A stretch of DNA of 64,000 bases from the NCBI GenBank assembly GCA_038252945.1, contig JBBSHN010000002.1, positions 57,771-121,770 on the forward strand. The letters run 5' to 3'. The position numbers and the translations under genes are program-made. Of this stretch, positions 35,185 through 44,515 are shown piece by piece. The notes below the pieces were generated by a model, which did no database searches, was not told the DNA's origin, and worked only from the letters and a program-made list of their open reading frames with translations. Within the stretch, counting starts at the first letter, position 1. Every line of letters starts with the position of its first letter. The DNA is from JAUJOE01 sp038252945 (GTDB lineage: Bacteria; Actinomycetota; Actinomycetes; Propionibacteriales; Nocardioidaceae).

Positions 35185-35388
35185 CGCGCCCCCGAACCTA
35201 CCGGTGCCCGCTGCCCTCATCCGGGTTCCGACACCTGTGGCTTTCCGCTCGCGCACCTCAGCGGGGGCGCCGCGAGCAGTCAGGTGCTAGCGGGCCTCAA
35301 GACGGCGACTGGCTCGCTCGAGTTGCCGCTGGCTACTAGCGAGCCCCGCCAAGAATCCCCCACGTGCCAAAGTTACTCGCGTAGCATA

Positions 35389-35411
35389 CTAGACATAGGG
35401 TGATTGTCTAG
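35389..35411. promoter_or_regulatory. Inverted repeat in the glgE-glgP intergenic region
   Basis: CTAGACA (35389-35395) and TGTCTAG (35405-35411) are perfect 7-bp arms with a 9-nt AT-rich spacer, the size of an operator for a dimeric repressor. It lies ~205 bp before glgE and ~430 bp before glgP, in the only AT-rich patch between them. GCATACT at 35385-35391 could serve as a -10 region. Confidence 0.4.
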
Positions 35412-35571
35412 TGGAGGGTCGTCCAGGGACTGGCGAGAACAGCATTGATGCATGTCCTGCTAGCGGCCGGCTCATGCAGATGCACTAGAGAAAATCCAGC
35501 GTTTCGCCTCATGGCAGACGGGGCCAGCGGTACCAAAATAGAGAGGGAAAAATGAAGCGAAAGGGTTCAGC

Positions 35572-35781
35572 ATGCTCGCTGTAGGACTCCTCATCGGCGC
35601 TTGGGCAGTGGCCTCAGTGGTCGCCTGCTTGCTCATGGGCTGGGTGCTACACGGCAGCACCGCAGCGTCCAGCAAGGCGAGACTTGCCGCTCGAACCGTC
35701 AGCGTGCCGTCGCAGACGAAGATGACTCAAACTTCCAGCATCGACGTGCAGCGCGCCGTACCAGTCGCCGCGGCGAGCTGA
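35572..35781 (+). CDS. Small single-pass membrane protein, hypothetical
   Basis: 69 residues: one transmembrane helix (LLIGAWAVASVVACLLMGWV, about 6-25) and a polar Ser/Thr-rich tail. Codon usage shows a modest third-position G/C preference and no strong RBS is visible, so it may be spurious. It would lie 61 bp before glgP. Unrecognised. Confidence 0.35.
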   Translation: MLAVGLLIGAWAVASVVACLLMGWVLHGSTAASSKARLAARTVSVPSQTKMTQTSSIDVQRAVPVAAAS

Positions 35782-35842
35782 CCTCTTCCTGCGCTTCCAC
35801 CAAGTCGTGGTCGTTTCGCCTGTCGGCCTATAGCGTTGTCAA

Positions 35843-38425
35843 GTGCGTGCCATTCGCCGGTTCACCGTCCGTCCCATTCTCCCCGACTCCTTGCGCCCGC
35901 TTGAGGACCTTGTCACCAACCTGCGCTGGGCGTGGCACCCGGAGACCCAAGACCTGTTCAGCGCCATCGACGCCGACGAGTGGGCATCCTCTGACCACAA
36001 TCCGGTCCGGTTCCTCGGCAACGTCTCAGCCGGTCGGCTCCGTGCTCTGGCAGGTGACAAGCGCTTCACGGCCCAGGTGCAACTGGCACGCGCCGACCTC
36101 GAGGAGTACCTGACCGGCGACCGGTGGTATCAGGCGCTTGGCCCAGATGTTCCGCGACAGATCGCCTACTTCTCGCCGGAGTTCGGAGTGGCTGCCGTGC
36201 TCCCCCAGTATTCCGGCGGACTCGGCATCTTGGCTGGCGACCATCTCAAGGCTGCCAGTGACCTCGGCGTACCGATTTTGGGTGTTGGGTTGCTCTACCG
36301 GCATGGATACTTCCGGCAGTCACTCTCATCCGAGGGCTGGCAGCAAGACTGGTATCCGGTCGTGGATCCTGATGAGCTGCCGCTCGCGCCACTGCGTGAG
36401 AACGACGGGTCGCCCGCCACCATCTCGCTGCCTCTGGCAGGAGGCGAGCGGCTGCTGGCTTCGATCTGGCTCGCGCAGGTCGGTCGTGTGCCACTTTTGC
36501 TTCTCGACTCCGATCTGGAAGACAACGCTCCTGCTCTGCGCGAGGTCACCGACCGCTTGTACGGCGGCGGCTCCGACCACCGGCTCTTGCAGGAGCTGCT
36601 GCTCGGCGTCGGCGGTGTCCTGGCATTGCGGACGTACTGCCGCATCACCGGTGCGGCTGAGCCAGAGGTGTTCCACTCGAACGAGGGACACGCCGGCTTC
36701 TTCGGAGTCGAGCGCATCCGCGAGCTCATGAGCGCCGACGGCCTCACCTTTCAGGCCGCTCTGGAGAAAGTCCGTGCCGGCACCATCTTTACGACTCATA
36801 CACCCGTCCCTGCCGGCATCGACAAGTTCCCTCGAGAACTGGTGGGCGCGCACCTCAGCGCCGACTCAGCGCCGCTTCCCGTCTCCGACGTACTGGCGCT
36901 CGGAGCGGAGACCTTCGACAGTGGCGACCCAGCTGTCTTCAACATGGCGGTCATGGGTCTGCGCCTAGCGGCGCGGGCCAACGGAGTGAGCACGTTGCAC
37001 GGCGAGGTGTCCCGCGAAATGTTTCGAGGCTTATGGCCGGGCTTCGATGCGCAGGACGTGCCGATTACGTCGGTGACGAACGGCGTACACGCGCCGACTT
37101 GGGTCGCTCGGGACGTCTTTGAGCTGGCGGAACGCGAGTCGATCCTGCCATTGGTTCAGACCTCGCGTGACTGGGCGGCAGTGGACAAGGTGCCGGCGAA
37201 GGCGATATGGGAGACCAAGCGACGGCTGCGGTCCCGACTGGTTCAGGACGTCCGCACCCGGCTGCGCGAGTCGCAACGGCACCGCGGAGTGCCGGCCGCC
37301 GAGCTCGGATGGGTCAACTCCGTGCTCGACCCTGACGTGCTCACCGTGGGTTTCGCCCGCCGCGTCCCGTCGTACAAGCGCCTGACGCTGATGCTCCGAG
37401 ACCGGGACCGGCTGACGCAGCTGCTTCTGCATCCCGAGCGGCCACTGCAGGTGGTGATCGCCGGCAAGGCGCACCCCGCCGACGAGGGTGGCAAACGGCT
37501 GATCCAGGAGATGGTGCGATTCGCCGACGAGCGGTCCGTGCGGCACCGCATCGTGTTTCTCCCTAACTACGACATTGCGATGGCGCAACCGTTGTACCCG
37601 GGGTGCGACGTCTGGCTGAACAACCCGCTTCGCCCGTACGAGGCTTGCGGCACTTCGGGAATGAAGGCGGCGCTCAACGGAGCCCTCAACCTGTCCATCC
37701 TGGACGGCTGGTGGGACGAGTGGTACGACGGCGAGAACGGCTGGGCGATTCCGTCTGCCGACGGTGTCGAGGACCCCGACCGGCGAGACGACCTCGAGGC
37801 GTCGGCCCTCTACGACCTGCTCGAGCACGAGGTAGCGCCCCGGTTCTACGACCGCGACGCCGACGGGTTGCCGGTTCGGTGGATCGAGATGGTGCGTCAC
37901 ACGATCAAGTCGCTCGGGCCGAAGGTGCTTGCCACCCGAATGGTGCGCGACTACGTGCGTGACCTCTACACCCCGGCAGCCGAAGACACGCGTCGGATGA
38001 ACGTCGACCCGCAGCGCGCCAAGGACCTGGCGGCGTGGAAAGCTCGCGTGCGGGCAGCCTGGCCGCAGGTGCGGATCGAGCATGTGGAGTCCGGCGGTGT
38101 CTCCGAGGCGACGTCGCAAGGCGCCCGGTTGACGGTCCGCGTGTATGTGACGCTGGGGGACCTCAGCACCGGCGACGTCAACGTGGAGGCGGTGTATGGC
38201 CGCGTCTCCGGGGACGACGAGCTTCGTGAACCGCACGTCGTCAGCCTGCAGCATCTGGAGCAGTACACCGACCGCCGGCACCGGTACGAAACCGACGTCG
38301 AGCTCGAGACAACCGGTCAGTTCGGTTATACGGTTCGCGTCCTTCCCAAGCACGACCTGCTGGTGAACGCTGCCGATGTCGGGGTCATCGCGTGGCCGGC
38401 GGACGTCAATCTCGCGGACTCGTGA
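35843..38425 (+). CDS. glgP: Alpha-glucan (glycogen/maltodextrin) phosphorylase
   Basis: 860 residues from GTG 35843. It releases glucose-1-phosphate from alpha-1,4-glucan ends. The DUF3417 N-terminal region (VTNLRWAWHPETQDLFSAID) and QYSGGLGILAGDHLKAASDL are typical of the actinobacterial GlgP subfamily. The pyridoxal-phosphate Lys lies in ACGTSGMKAALNGALNLSIL, and GFARRVPSYKRLTLM plus HTPVPAGIDKF are substrate- and phosphate-site regions. It is divergent from the glgE operon, so synthesis and breakdown of glucan are controlled from one intergenic region. The last ~120 residues form an extra beta domain (LTVRVYVTLGDLSTGDVNVE). Confidence 0.94.
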   Translation: MRAIRRFTVRPILPDSLRPLEDLVTNLRWAWHPETQDLFSAIDADEWASSDHNPVRFLGNVSAGRLRALAGDKRFTAQVQLARADLEEYLTGDRWYQALGPDVPRQIAYFSPEFGVAAVLPQYSGGLGILAGDHLKAASDLGVPILGVGLLYRHGYFRQSLSSEGWQQDWYPVVDPDELPLAPLRENDGSPATISLPLAGGERLLASIWLAQVGRVPLLLLDSDLEDNAPALREVTDRLYGGGSDHRLLQELLLGVGGVLALRTYCRITGAAEPEVFHSNEGHAGFFGVERIRELMSADGLTFQAALEKVRAGTIFTTHTPVPAGIDKFPRELVGAHLSADSAPLPVSDVLALGAETFDSGDPAVFNMAVMGLRLAARANGVSTLHGEVSREMFRGLWPGFDAQDVPITSVTNGVHAPTWVARDVFELAERESILPLVQTSRDWAAVDKVPAKAIWETKRRLRSRLVQDVRTRLRESQRHRGVPAAELGWVNSVLDPDVLTVGFARRVPSYKRLTLMLRDRDRLTQLLLHPERPLQVVIAGKAHPADEGGKRLIQEMVRFADERSVRHRIVFLPNYDIAMAQPLYPGCDVWLNNPLRPYEACGTSGMKAALNGALNLSILDGWWDEWYDGENGWAIPSADGVEDPDRRDDLEASALYDLLEHEVAPRFYDRDADGLPVRWIEMVRHTIKSLGPKVLATRMVRDYVRDLYTPAAEDTRRMNVDPQRAKDLAAWKARVRAAWPQVRIEHVESGGVSEATSQGARLTVRVYVTLGDLSTGDVNVEAVYGRVSGDDELREPHVVSLQHLEQYTDRRHRYETDVELETTGQFGYTVRVLPKHDLLVNAADVGVIAWPADVNLADS

Positions 38426-38502
38426 CGGGCAGTACGCCGGGGACGTCCAAATCACGGACCCCTGACGAACCGCACGCCGGGGCGCGGCTACGCTCGGCGG
38501 CC

Positions 38503-39282
38503 ATGGCGGAATTCGTGTACCTTGCGGTGGCTGACGGCGTAGGCACGATCCGGCTGAATCGGCCTCCGATGAACGCGCTCAACGTTGCGGTGCAAGAGGA
38601 GATCCGCGCTGCGGCGGCCGAGGCGACGGAACGCGACGACGTGCGCTCAGTCGTCGTGTACGGCGGCGAGAAGGTCTTTGCGGCGGGCGCCGACATCAAC
38701 GAGATGGCGGACATGTCCTACACGGACATGGTGCGGCGGTCGGGACCACTGCAGTCCTCGTTGACGGCTGTGGCGCGCATCCCCAAGCCGGTCGTCGCAG
38801 CAATCACCGGATACGCACTCGGCGGAGGCTGTGAGCTCGCGCTTTGCGCCGACATCCGCGTCGCGTCGACCAACGCCAAGCTCGGGCAACCCGAGATCCT
38901 CCTCGGCGTCATTCCGGGAGCCGGCGGCACCCAGCGCCTGTCCCGGCTGATCGGCCCGGCCAGAGCCAAGGACCTCATCTTTACTGGCCGGTTCGTGCCG
39001 GCGGACGAGGCGCTGACCATGGGTCTGGTCGACAAGGTTGTGCCCCCCGATGAGGTGTATGACGCGGCGTTGGAGTGGGCCAGTGCCTTCGTCAGCGGTC
39101 CTGCGTTCGCTCTGCGAGCCGCGAAGGAGTCGGTCGACCGCGGGCTGGAGGTCGATCTTGAAACCGGCTTGGAGATCGAGCGGCAGCAGTTCGCCGCGCT
39201 GTTCGCCACTGAGGACCGAACGGCCGGGATGACGTCGTTCGTTGAGCACGGCCCTGGAAAGGCCACCTTCCAAGCCCGCTGA
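38503..39282 (+). CDS. Enoyl-CoA hydratase (crotonase family)
   Basis: 259 residues. Both catalytic Glu positions of the crotonase fold are visible: GGGCELALCADIRVA and GQPEILLGVIPGAGGTQRL. The oxyanion region is VFAAGADINEMADM, and the C-terminal helix EIERQQFAALFATEDRTAG is typical of enoyl-CoA hydratase subfamily. It hydrates 2-enoyl-CoA (for example crotonyl-CoA) to 3-hydroxyacyl-CoA, which would connect the dehydrogenase and ccr genes. ATG 38503 is preceded by a weak site; the longer frame is unsupported. Confidence 0.88.
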   Translation: MAEFVYLAVADGVGTIRLNRPPMNALNVAVQEEIRAAAAEATERDDVRSVVVYGGEKVFAAGADINEMADMSYTDMVRRSGPLQSSLTAVARIPKPVVAAITGYALGGGCELALCADIRVASTNAKLGQPEILLGVIPGAGGTQRLSRLIGPARAKDLIFTGRFVPADEALTMGLVDKVVPPDEVYDAALEWASAFVSGPAFALRAAKESVDRGLEVDLETGLEIERQQFAALFATEDRTAGMTSFVEHGPGKATFQAR

Positions 39283-39310
39283 TCCTGCCCGCGCGACTTG
39301 CGACTTGCGG

Positions 39311-39385
39311 TTTGCCATGCGGACGTGGCGGACAACACGTTGACGCCGCAAATCTTCGGTGCGGAGGGGCTGTTTGCCACGCTCA
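39311..39385 (+). repeat. Copy C of the ~75-bp intergenic repeat
   Basis: Begins TTTGCCATGCGGACGTGGCG, has CTTCGGTGCGGAGG in the middle and ends GTTTGCCACGCTCA. It lies between the enoyl-CoA hydratase and etfB in the same orientation as copy A. A small GCGACTT tandem (39292-39307) precedes it. Confidence 0.8.
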
Positions 39386-39566
39386 GCCGCTCAACCTGAG
39401 TGTCAGGCAGTCACTGACCTCCACTCAGAAACGCCAGCGCCCACCCAGGCGAACGCGTGCAGCGCTGCGCTGTGAGCGATCGCACGCGGCACGGCGTACC
39501 GAGTGCCGGCGATTGTCAATAACCTGTGAGGTGACGGCCCCGGTTGTCCCTTGGGAGGTTTGGCGC

Positions 39567-40346
39567 GTGAAGATCGTTGTCTGTGTCAAGTACGTGCCGG
39601 ACGCCACGGGGGAGCGCCGGTTCAACGCCGACAATACGGTCGACCGGGTAGGCGTCGACGGTGTCTTGTCCGAGCTGGACGAGTATGCCGTCGAGGAGGC
39701 TTTGCAGATCCGGGAGGTCGCCGGCGGGGAGATCGTTGCCCTGACCGTCGGGCCCGAGGAGGCCCGCGCTGCGGTGCTGAAGTCCCTGCAGATGGGCGCG
39801 GACGCCGGTGTCCATGTTCTCGACGACGCGATTCATGGCACCGACGCGGTCGGCTCGTCGCTGGTTCTCGCCAGAGCAATCGAGCGGCAGGGTCCTGACC
39901 TGGTGCTGTGCGGAATGGCCTCGACTGACGGCGGAATGAGCGTCGTACCGGCGATGCTGGCTGAGCGCCTTGGGATGCCCCAGGTGACCTTCGCGTCGGA
40001 GGTGACAGTCGATGGCTCGACGGTCCGCATCCGTCGCGACGGCGACACTGCGACCGAGATCATCGAGGCAACGCTCCCGCTGGTGTTGAGCGTCACCGAC
40101 CAGTGCAACGAGCCACGCTATCCGTCGTTCAAAGGCATCATGGCCGCCAAGAAGAAGCCGGTGGAGACGTTGACGCTCGCCGACCTCGGGCTCAGCAGTA
40201 CCGATGCGGGACTGGACGCCGCGTGGACGCGCGTCGACAGCTTCGCCGCCCGGCCACCGCGCTCCAGCGGCACTATCGTGACCGACGACAACGGTTCAGC
40301 AGCCGCGCAGCTGGTCGACTTCTTGGTCGGCCAAAGATTCATTTAG
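39567..40346 (+). CDS. etfB: Electron transfer flavoprotein beta subunit
   Basis: 259 residues from GTG 39567 with GGGAGG at 39553-39558. It pairs with EtfA to collect electrons from acyl-CoA dehydrogenases. Family sequence: KIVVCVKYVPDATGERRFN, GVDGVLSELDEYAVEEALQI, DLVLCGMASTDGGMSVVPAM (nucleotide-binding region) and PRYPSFKGIMAAKKKP, the conserved recognition loop near the C-terminus. The upstream frame from 39312 lies in the repeat-bearing gap and is not coding. etfA follows after 43 bp. Confidence 0.93.
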   Translation: MKIVVCVKYVPDATGERRFNADNTVDRVGVDGVLSELDEYAVEEALQIREVAGGEIVALTVGPEEARAAVLKSLQMGADAGVHVLDDAIHGTDAVGSSLVLARAIERQGPDLVLCGMASTDGGMSVVPAMLAERLGMPQVTFASEVTVDGSTVRIRRDGDTATEIIEATLPLVLSVTDQCNEPRYPSFKGIMAAKKKPVETLTLADLGLSSTDAGLDAAWTRVDSFAARPPRSSGTIVTDDNGSAAAQLVDFLVGQRFI

Positions 40347-40389
40347 CGCAGACACGTCAGTCCTTGTCCCCGGGAGATTCGGTTAGCTC

Positions 40390-41346
40390 ATGAGCGAAGT
40401 TCTTGTCCTGGTCGATCACGCCGACGGCGCCGTGCGGAAGACGACCGCTGAGCTGTTGACCTTCGCTCGGCGGCTGGGGTCGCCGTCCGCTGTCTTCATC
40501 GGCCAGGGAATGGATTCCGCGCGCTCGTTCTTGCAGCAGTACGGCGCTGACACGGTGTATGTCATCGACTCTTCCGACGTCTCCGACTACCTCATCGCGC
40601 CGCAGGCGGAGGCACTGGCGCAGCTAGTAGAGCGAAGTCAGCCGGCCGCGGTGCTGCTTACGTCCAACGCCGAAGGCAAGGAGATCGCCGGCCGGCTTGC
40701 AATCAAGTCGAGCTCCGGCGTGATCACCGATGCCGTCGACATTGCCGCGGGCAACGGTGGTGTGAGCACTGAGCAGTCAGTTTTCGCAGGCAACTACACA
40801 GTCGCGTGCACGGTAACCCATGGCACGCCGATCATCACGGTCAAGCCGAACTCGACGACCCCGCAGCCTGCTCCGGGCGCCGCGCAAGAAACGCGGGTCG
40901 ACGTCTCGATCAGCGACGCCGCCAAGACTGCTCGGATCGTGGAGCGTAAGGAGCGCGCGGCAACCGGCCGCCCAGAGCTGACCGAAGCCGCGATCGTCGT
41001 GTCAGGCGGCCGGGGGACAGGCGGCAACTTCGAACCGGTCGAGCAGTTCGCGGACGCGCTCGGGGCCGCCGTCGGCGCGTCAAGAGCTGCGGTGGACTCC
41101 GGCTGGTATCCGCACGCCTACCAGATCGGCCAGACCGGCAAGACGGTCTCACCACAGCTTTACGTCGCCACCGGCATCTCCGGCGCCATCCAGCATCGTG
41201 CTGGCATGCAGACCTCGAAGACCATCATCGCCGTCAACAAGGACGAGGAGGCACCTATCTTCGAGCTCGTTGACTTCGGTGTTGTCGGAGACCTGCACAA
41301 AGTTCTTCCGGCCGCTACCCAACAGGTGCAGGCCCGCAAGGGCTGA
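40390..41346 (+). CDS. etfA: Electron transfer flavoprotein alpha subunit
   Basis: 318 residues. The N-terminal domain has VLVLVDHADGAVRKTTAELL; the C-terminal FAD-binding domain shows AAIVVSGGRGTGGNFEPVEQ, GAAVGASRAAVDSGWYPHAY, QIGQTGKTVSPQLYVATGIS and AGMQTSKTIIAVNKDEEAPI, the ETF-alpha signature. FAD is bound here; AMP in EtfB. In the context of ccr and the mutases it may serve methylsuccinyl-CoA dehydrogenase or butyryl-CoA dehydrogenases, none of which are in this window. Downstream gluconokinase is close (27 bp) but functionally unrelated. Confidence 0.94.
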   Translation: MSEVLVLVDHADGAVRKTTAELLTFARRLGSPSAVFIGQGMDSARSFLQQYGADTVYVIDSSDVSDYLIAPQAEALAQLVERSQPAAVLLTSNAEGKEIAGRLAIKSSSGVITDAVDIAAGNGGVSTEQSVFAGNYTVACTVTHGTPIITVKPNSTTPQPAPGAAQETRVDVSISDAAKTARIVERKERAATGRPELTEAAIVVSGGRGTGGNFEPVEQFADALGAAVGASRAAVDSGWYPHAYQIGQTGKTVSPQLYVATGISGAIQHRAGMQTSKTIIAVNKDEEAPIFELVDFGVVGDLHKVLPAATQQVQARKG

Positions 41347-41373
41347 GCGCACTTTGACCGGTTGTCGCCTCGC

Positions 41374-41931
41374 ATGACAGAGACGCAGGAGCCGATCGGG
41401 TCGACGGCGCAACTTCCCGGGTTGCAGGTTGTCGTGATGGGAGTCTCCGGGTCGGGCAAGACGACGATCGGGGATCTGCTCGCCGACCGCCTGGGCGTTC
41501 AGTACGCGGATGCTGATGAGTTCCACTCCGCCTCCAACCGCGCGAAGCTGCATGCCGGCATCCCACTCACCGATGAGGAACGCGGACCATGGCTGCGCTC
41601 GATCGGCCGGTGGCTGGCCGACCATGAGCATGACGGCGGCGTCGCGAGCTGCTCAGCGCTGAAGCGGCGCTACCGAGATTCACTGCGGACCGCAGCGCCG
41701 GACCTGGTTCTGCTGTTCTGCGACGGCAGCCGAGACCTGATCGCCTCCCGCCTCTCGTCACGCCCGCACCACTTCATGTCGCCGGAGCTGCTGGACTCCC
41801 AGCTCGCCGATCTCGAACGTCCACAGCCGGACGAGCGCAGCATCATCGCCGATGTCGCGCAGCCGCCAGAGGCCACCGTGGAGCGGTTCATCGCCGACGT
41901 CGTACGGCGCCTGGCCAGTGAGTCCGAGTGA
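41374..41931 (+). CDS. Gluconokinase
   Basis: 185 residues from ATG 41374 (a TTG at 41362 is possible). P-loop GVSGSGKTTIGDLLADRLG, then the gluconate-specific ADADEFHSASNRAKLHAG, LTDEERGPWLRSIGRWLADH, CSALKRRYRDSLR and HHFMSPELLDSQLADLERP. It phosphorylates gluconate to 6-phosphogluconate for the pentose-phosphate pathway. Single gene with no gluconate permease nearby. Confidence 0.88.
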   Translation: MTETQEPIGSTAQLPGLQVVVMGVSGSGKTTIGDLLADRLGVQYADADEFHSASNRAKLHAGIPLTDEERGPWLRSIGRWLADHEHDGGVASCSALKRRYRDSLRTAAPDLVLLFCDGSRDLIASRLSSRPHHFMSPELLDSQLADLERPQPDERSIIADVAQPPEATVERFIADVVRRLASESE

Positions 41932-42149
41932 CGTCGGACGAGGCTGACTCCCTGGCCAGACGACCGGGAGCTCACCGAGCGTCAACTCGCCTTCGAGCGG
42001 TTGCACGGCCCGCCGCGGCCTGGTCGCTGGCGGAGGTGGCGGGCTCTGGCGACACCGGGGCTTGAGCCGATTGGCGCATCGCGTCGAAGTGCGCGGCGCT
42101 GTCCGCAGATGGCCGGAGCTGACGTGGCGCGGGCTACGCTTGCCGGGCG

Positions 42150-43355
42150 ATGAATCCGACCCGCTCCGCCGTGGCTTACCTGGACCACGCCGCCACGACT
42201 TCGGTCTATCCGGAAGTGGCAGAGGTGATGATCCGACTCTTGGGCACCGTCGGAAATGCTTCGTCACTGCACGGCGCCGGCAGAGCAGCCCGCCGGGTCG
42301 TCGAGGAGTCACGGGAGACCATCGCCGCCGCCCTCAACGCGCGTCCGACCGAGGTGGTGTTCACCTCCGGAGGCACGGAGTCTGACAACCTGGCGCTCAA
42401 GGGGCTGTACTTGTCCCGGCGCAACGCTGACTCCCGGCGTACGCGGATCTTGTCAACGGCCGTTGAGCACCACGCCGTCTTAGACCCGTTGCAGTGGCTG
42501 CAGGATGCCTCCGGCGCTGACGTCGAGCTGCTGCCGGTCGACGAGGAGGGACGTCTCGAAGTTTCGGCGGTCGGTACGGCGATTGAGCGTGCGCCCGAGG
42601 CGGTTGCGTTGATCAGCGTCATGCTGGCCAACAACGAGGTCGGGACCTTGCAGCCGCTAGACGCGGTGGTGGCTCTGGCCAGCCGGTACGGCATTCCGGT
42701 GCACACCGACGCCATTCAGGCGGTTGGCCAGATTCCAGTGGACTTCGCGAAGGCAGGCGTCGACGCCATGACCATCACCGGGCACAAGATCGGCGGGCCT
42801 GGGGGTGTGGGAGCGCTCTTGCTTCGCCGAGACCTGTCCCCGGTGCCCCTGCTCCATGGCGGCGGTCAGGAGCGCGAGGTTCGGTCCGGGACCTATGATG
42901 TGCCCGCTATTGCCGGGTTTGCCGCAGCCGCCGAGCTGGCGGTGAAGGGCCAGCCGGAGCGAGCGCCGTACCTTGCCGAGCTGCGGGACCGGTTGATCGG
43001 CGGAGTGATCGACGCCGTGCCCGACGCGCAGCTCAACGGCGCGCGGGGCGACGGACGTCTGCCCGGAAACGCCCACCTGTCCTTCGCTGGCTGCGAGGGC
43101 GACTCCCTGCTCATGTTGCTCGACGCGCAAGGCATCGAATGCTCTACCGGTTCGGCGTGTTCAGCGGGAGTGCCCCAAGCCTCGCACGTTCTCCTTGCCA
43201 TGGGTCGCGACGACGCGATGGCGCGTGCCTCGCTGCGCTTTTCACTGGGCCATACGTCCGTGCCGGGCGACGTCGAACGACTGCTCGCCGCAATCGGCCC
43301 GGCGGTGCAGCGTGCTCGTGCGGCCGGCAGCGCCGCCACGAAGAGTTCGGCGTGA
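42150..43355 (+). CDS. Cysteine desulfurase (NifS/IscS family)
   Basis: 401 residues. It strips sulfur from cysteine using pyridoxal phosphate. YLDHAATTSVYPEVAEVMIR, FTSGGTESDNLALKG, the PLP Lys in AMTITGHKIGGPGGVGALLL, and the active-site Cys in ECSTGSACSAGVPQASHVL are all intact. The stop overlaps the mnmA start (GTGA), so the sulfur donor and the tRNA thiolase are produced together. Upstream 218 bp hold no recognisable gene. Confidence 0.93.
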   Translation: MNPTRSAVAYLDHAATTSVYPEVAEVMIRLLGTVGNASSLHGAGRAARRVVEESRETIAAALNARPTEVVFTSGGTESDNLALKGLYLSRRNADSRRTRILSTAVEHHAVLDPLQWLQDASGADVELLPVDEEGRLEVSAVGTAIERAPEAVALISVMLANNEVGTLQPLDAVVALASRYGIPVHTDAIQAVGQIPVDFAKAGVDAMTITGHKIGGPGGVGALLLRRDLSPVPLLHGGGQEREVRSGTYDVPAIAGFAAAAELAVKGQPERAPYLAELRDRLIGGVIDAVPDAQLNGARGDGRLPGNAHLSFAGCEGDSLLMLLDAQGIECSTGSACSAGVPQASHVLLAMGRDDAMARASLRFSLGHTSVPGDVERLLAAIGPAVQRARAAGSAATKSSA

Positions 43356-44488
43356 GAGTCCTTGCTGCCATGTCGGGTGGCGTTGACTCCGCAGTGGCCG
43401 CTGCGCGAGCGGTCGACGCGGGCCACGACGTGACCGGAGTCCATCTCGCGCTGTCGCGCCAGCCCGCCTCGTACCGGTCTGGAGCTCGCGGCTGTTGCAC
43501 GATCGAGGACTCCAACGACGCCCGGCGTGCCGCCGACGTCATCGGCATTCCGTTCTACGTCTGGGATCTCAGCGAGCGGTTCCACAGCGACGTGGTCGAA
43601 GACTTCGTCGCGGAGTACGCCGCCGGGCGGACGCCCAATCCGTGTCTGCGGTGCAACGAGCGGATCAAGTTCGCTGCGGTGCTCGACAAGGCAATGGCCT
43701 TGGGCTTCGACGCTGTAGCGACCGGCCACTACGCCGTACTGGAGGCAGCGCCCGATGGTTCCGTCGAGCTGCATCGGTCTGCGGACGTGGGCAAGGACCA
43801 GTCCTATGTGCTTGGAGTGCTGACGCAAGACCAGTTGGCGCACTCGCTCTTCCCCCTCGGTGTTTCGCCGAAGGATCAGGTGCGGGCGGAAGCCGCCGAG
43901 CGGGGGCTTGCGGTGGCCGCCAAGCCGGACAGCCACGACATCTGCTTCATCGCTGACGGCGACACCGCGGGCTGGTTGCGCGAGCGCCTCGGTTCGGCGC
44001 CGGGCGACATCGTCGACGCCTCCGGTGAGGTGCTGGCCCAGCACGACGGCACGTTCGGTTTCACCGTGGGGCAGCGCCGCGGGCTCCGGCTGGCGCGTCC
44101 GGCCGCCGACGGACAGCCGCGGTACGTGCTGGATGTTGAGCCGGTGTCGCGGCGCGTCACCGTGGGCCGGCGCGAGGACCTGCGTGTTGACCGCATCGTC
44201 GCCACGTCGCCCCGGTGGTGCGGCGAGCCGCCGGTGGGAGAGCTCCGCTGCACTGTCCAGCTGCGAGCTCACGGTGAGGAGCTCCTGGCGACCGCGACCG
44301 TACGCCAGCGCAACGACGCGGAGCCGTCCGTCGTCATCGAGCTTCTCCAGCCCGCCAGCGGAGTCGCCCACGGACAGGCGGCTGTGCTCTACCTGGGCAC
44401 TCGTGTGGTGGGCAGCGGCACAATCACGAGCACTTCCGCGGCCACCGCCGCCACCCAACCAACCTGTCAGATGCTCAGCGACCTCTAG
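43352..44488 (+). CDS. mnmA: tRNA-specific 2-thiouridylase MnmA
   Basis: 378 residues from GTG 43352, coupled to the upstream cysteine desulfurase. It inserts sulfur at C2 of wobble uridine 34 in tRNA-Glu, -Gln and -Lys. PP-loop VLAAMSGGVDSAVAAARAV; catalytic Cys in NPCLRCNERIKF and SHDICFI; then TVGQRRGLRLARPAADGQPR. The last residues are read through a hairpin that carries the stop codon (44465-44506). Confidence 0.94.
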   Translation: MRVLAAMSGGVDSAVAAARAVDAGHDVTGVHLALSRQPASYRSGARGCCTIEDSNDARRAADVIGIPFYVWDLSERFHSDVVEDFVAEYAAGRTPNPCLRCNERIKFAAVLDKAMALGFDAVATGHYAVLEAAPDGSVELHRSADVGKDQSYVLGVLTQDQLAHSLFPLGVSPKDQVRAEAAERGLAVAAKPDSHDICFIADGDTAGWLRERLGSAPGDIVDASGEVLAQHDGTFGFTVGQRRGLRLARPAADGQPRYVLDVEPVSRRVTVGRREDLRVDRIVATSPRWCGEPPVGELRCTVQLRAHGEELLATATVRQRNDAEPSVVIELLQPASGVAHGQAAVLYLGTRVVGSGTITSTSAATAATQPTCQMLSDL

Positions 44489-44506
44489 GGCGCTCAGCAT
44501 CTGACA
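44465..44506 (+). terminator. Hairpin spanning the mnmA stop codon
   Basis: TGTCAGATGCTCAGCG (44465-44480) pairs with CGCTCAGCATCTGACA (44491-44506) across a 10-nt loop, 16 pairs with one C-C-type mismatch. The stop TAG lies in the loop. There is no T tract and the next gene begins 9 bp later, so it may attenuate or protect the transcript end more than terminate. Confidence 0.55.
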
Positions 44507-44515
44507 ACTCCGGTC

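Larger units (their letters stand above)
35185..35842. other. Divergent intergenic region between glgE and glgP
   Basis: 658 bp. It contains the inverted repeat at 35389-35411 and one small open frame with a hydrophobic N-terminus (35572-35781). The AGGGAAAAATGAAG stretch near 35547 could be a start context but its frame closes quickly. No other feature is supportable. Confidence 0.5.

Noticed and set aside
41932..42149. Possible small gene between gluconokinase and the cysteine desulfurase
   Set aside because: Open frames here are short, lack an RBS and have no family-like sequence.
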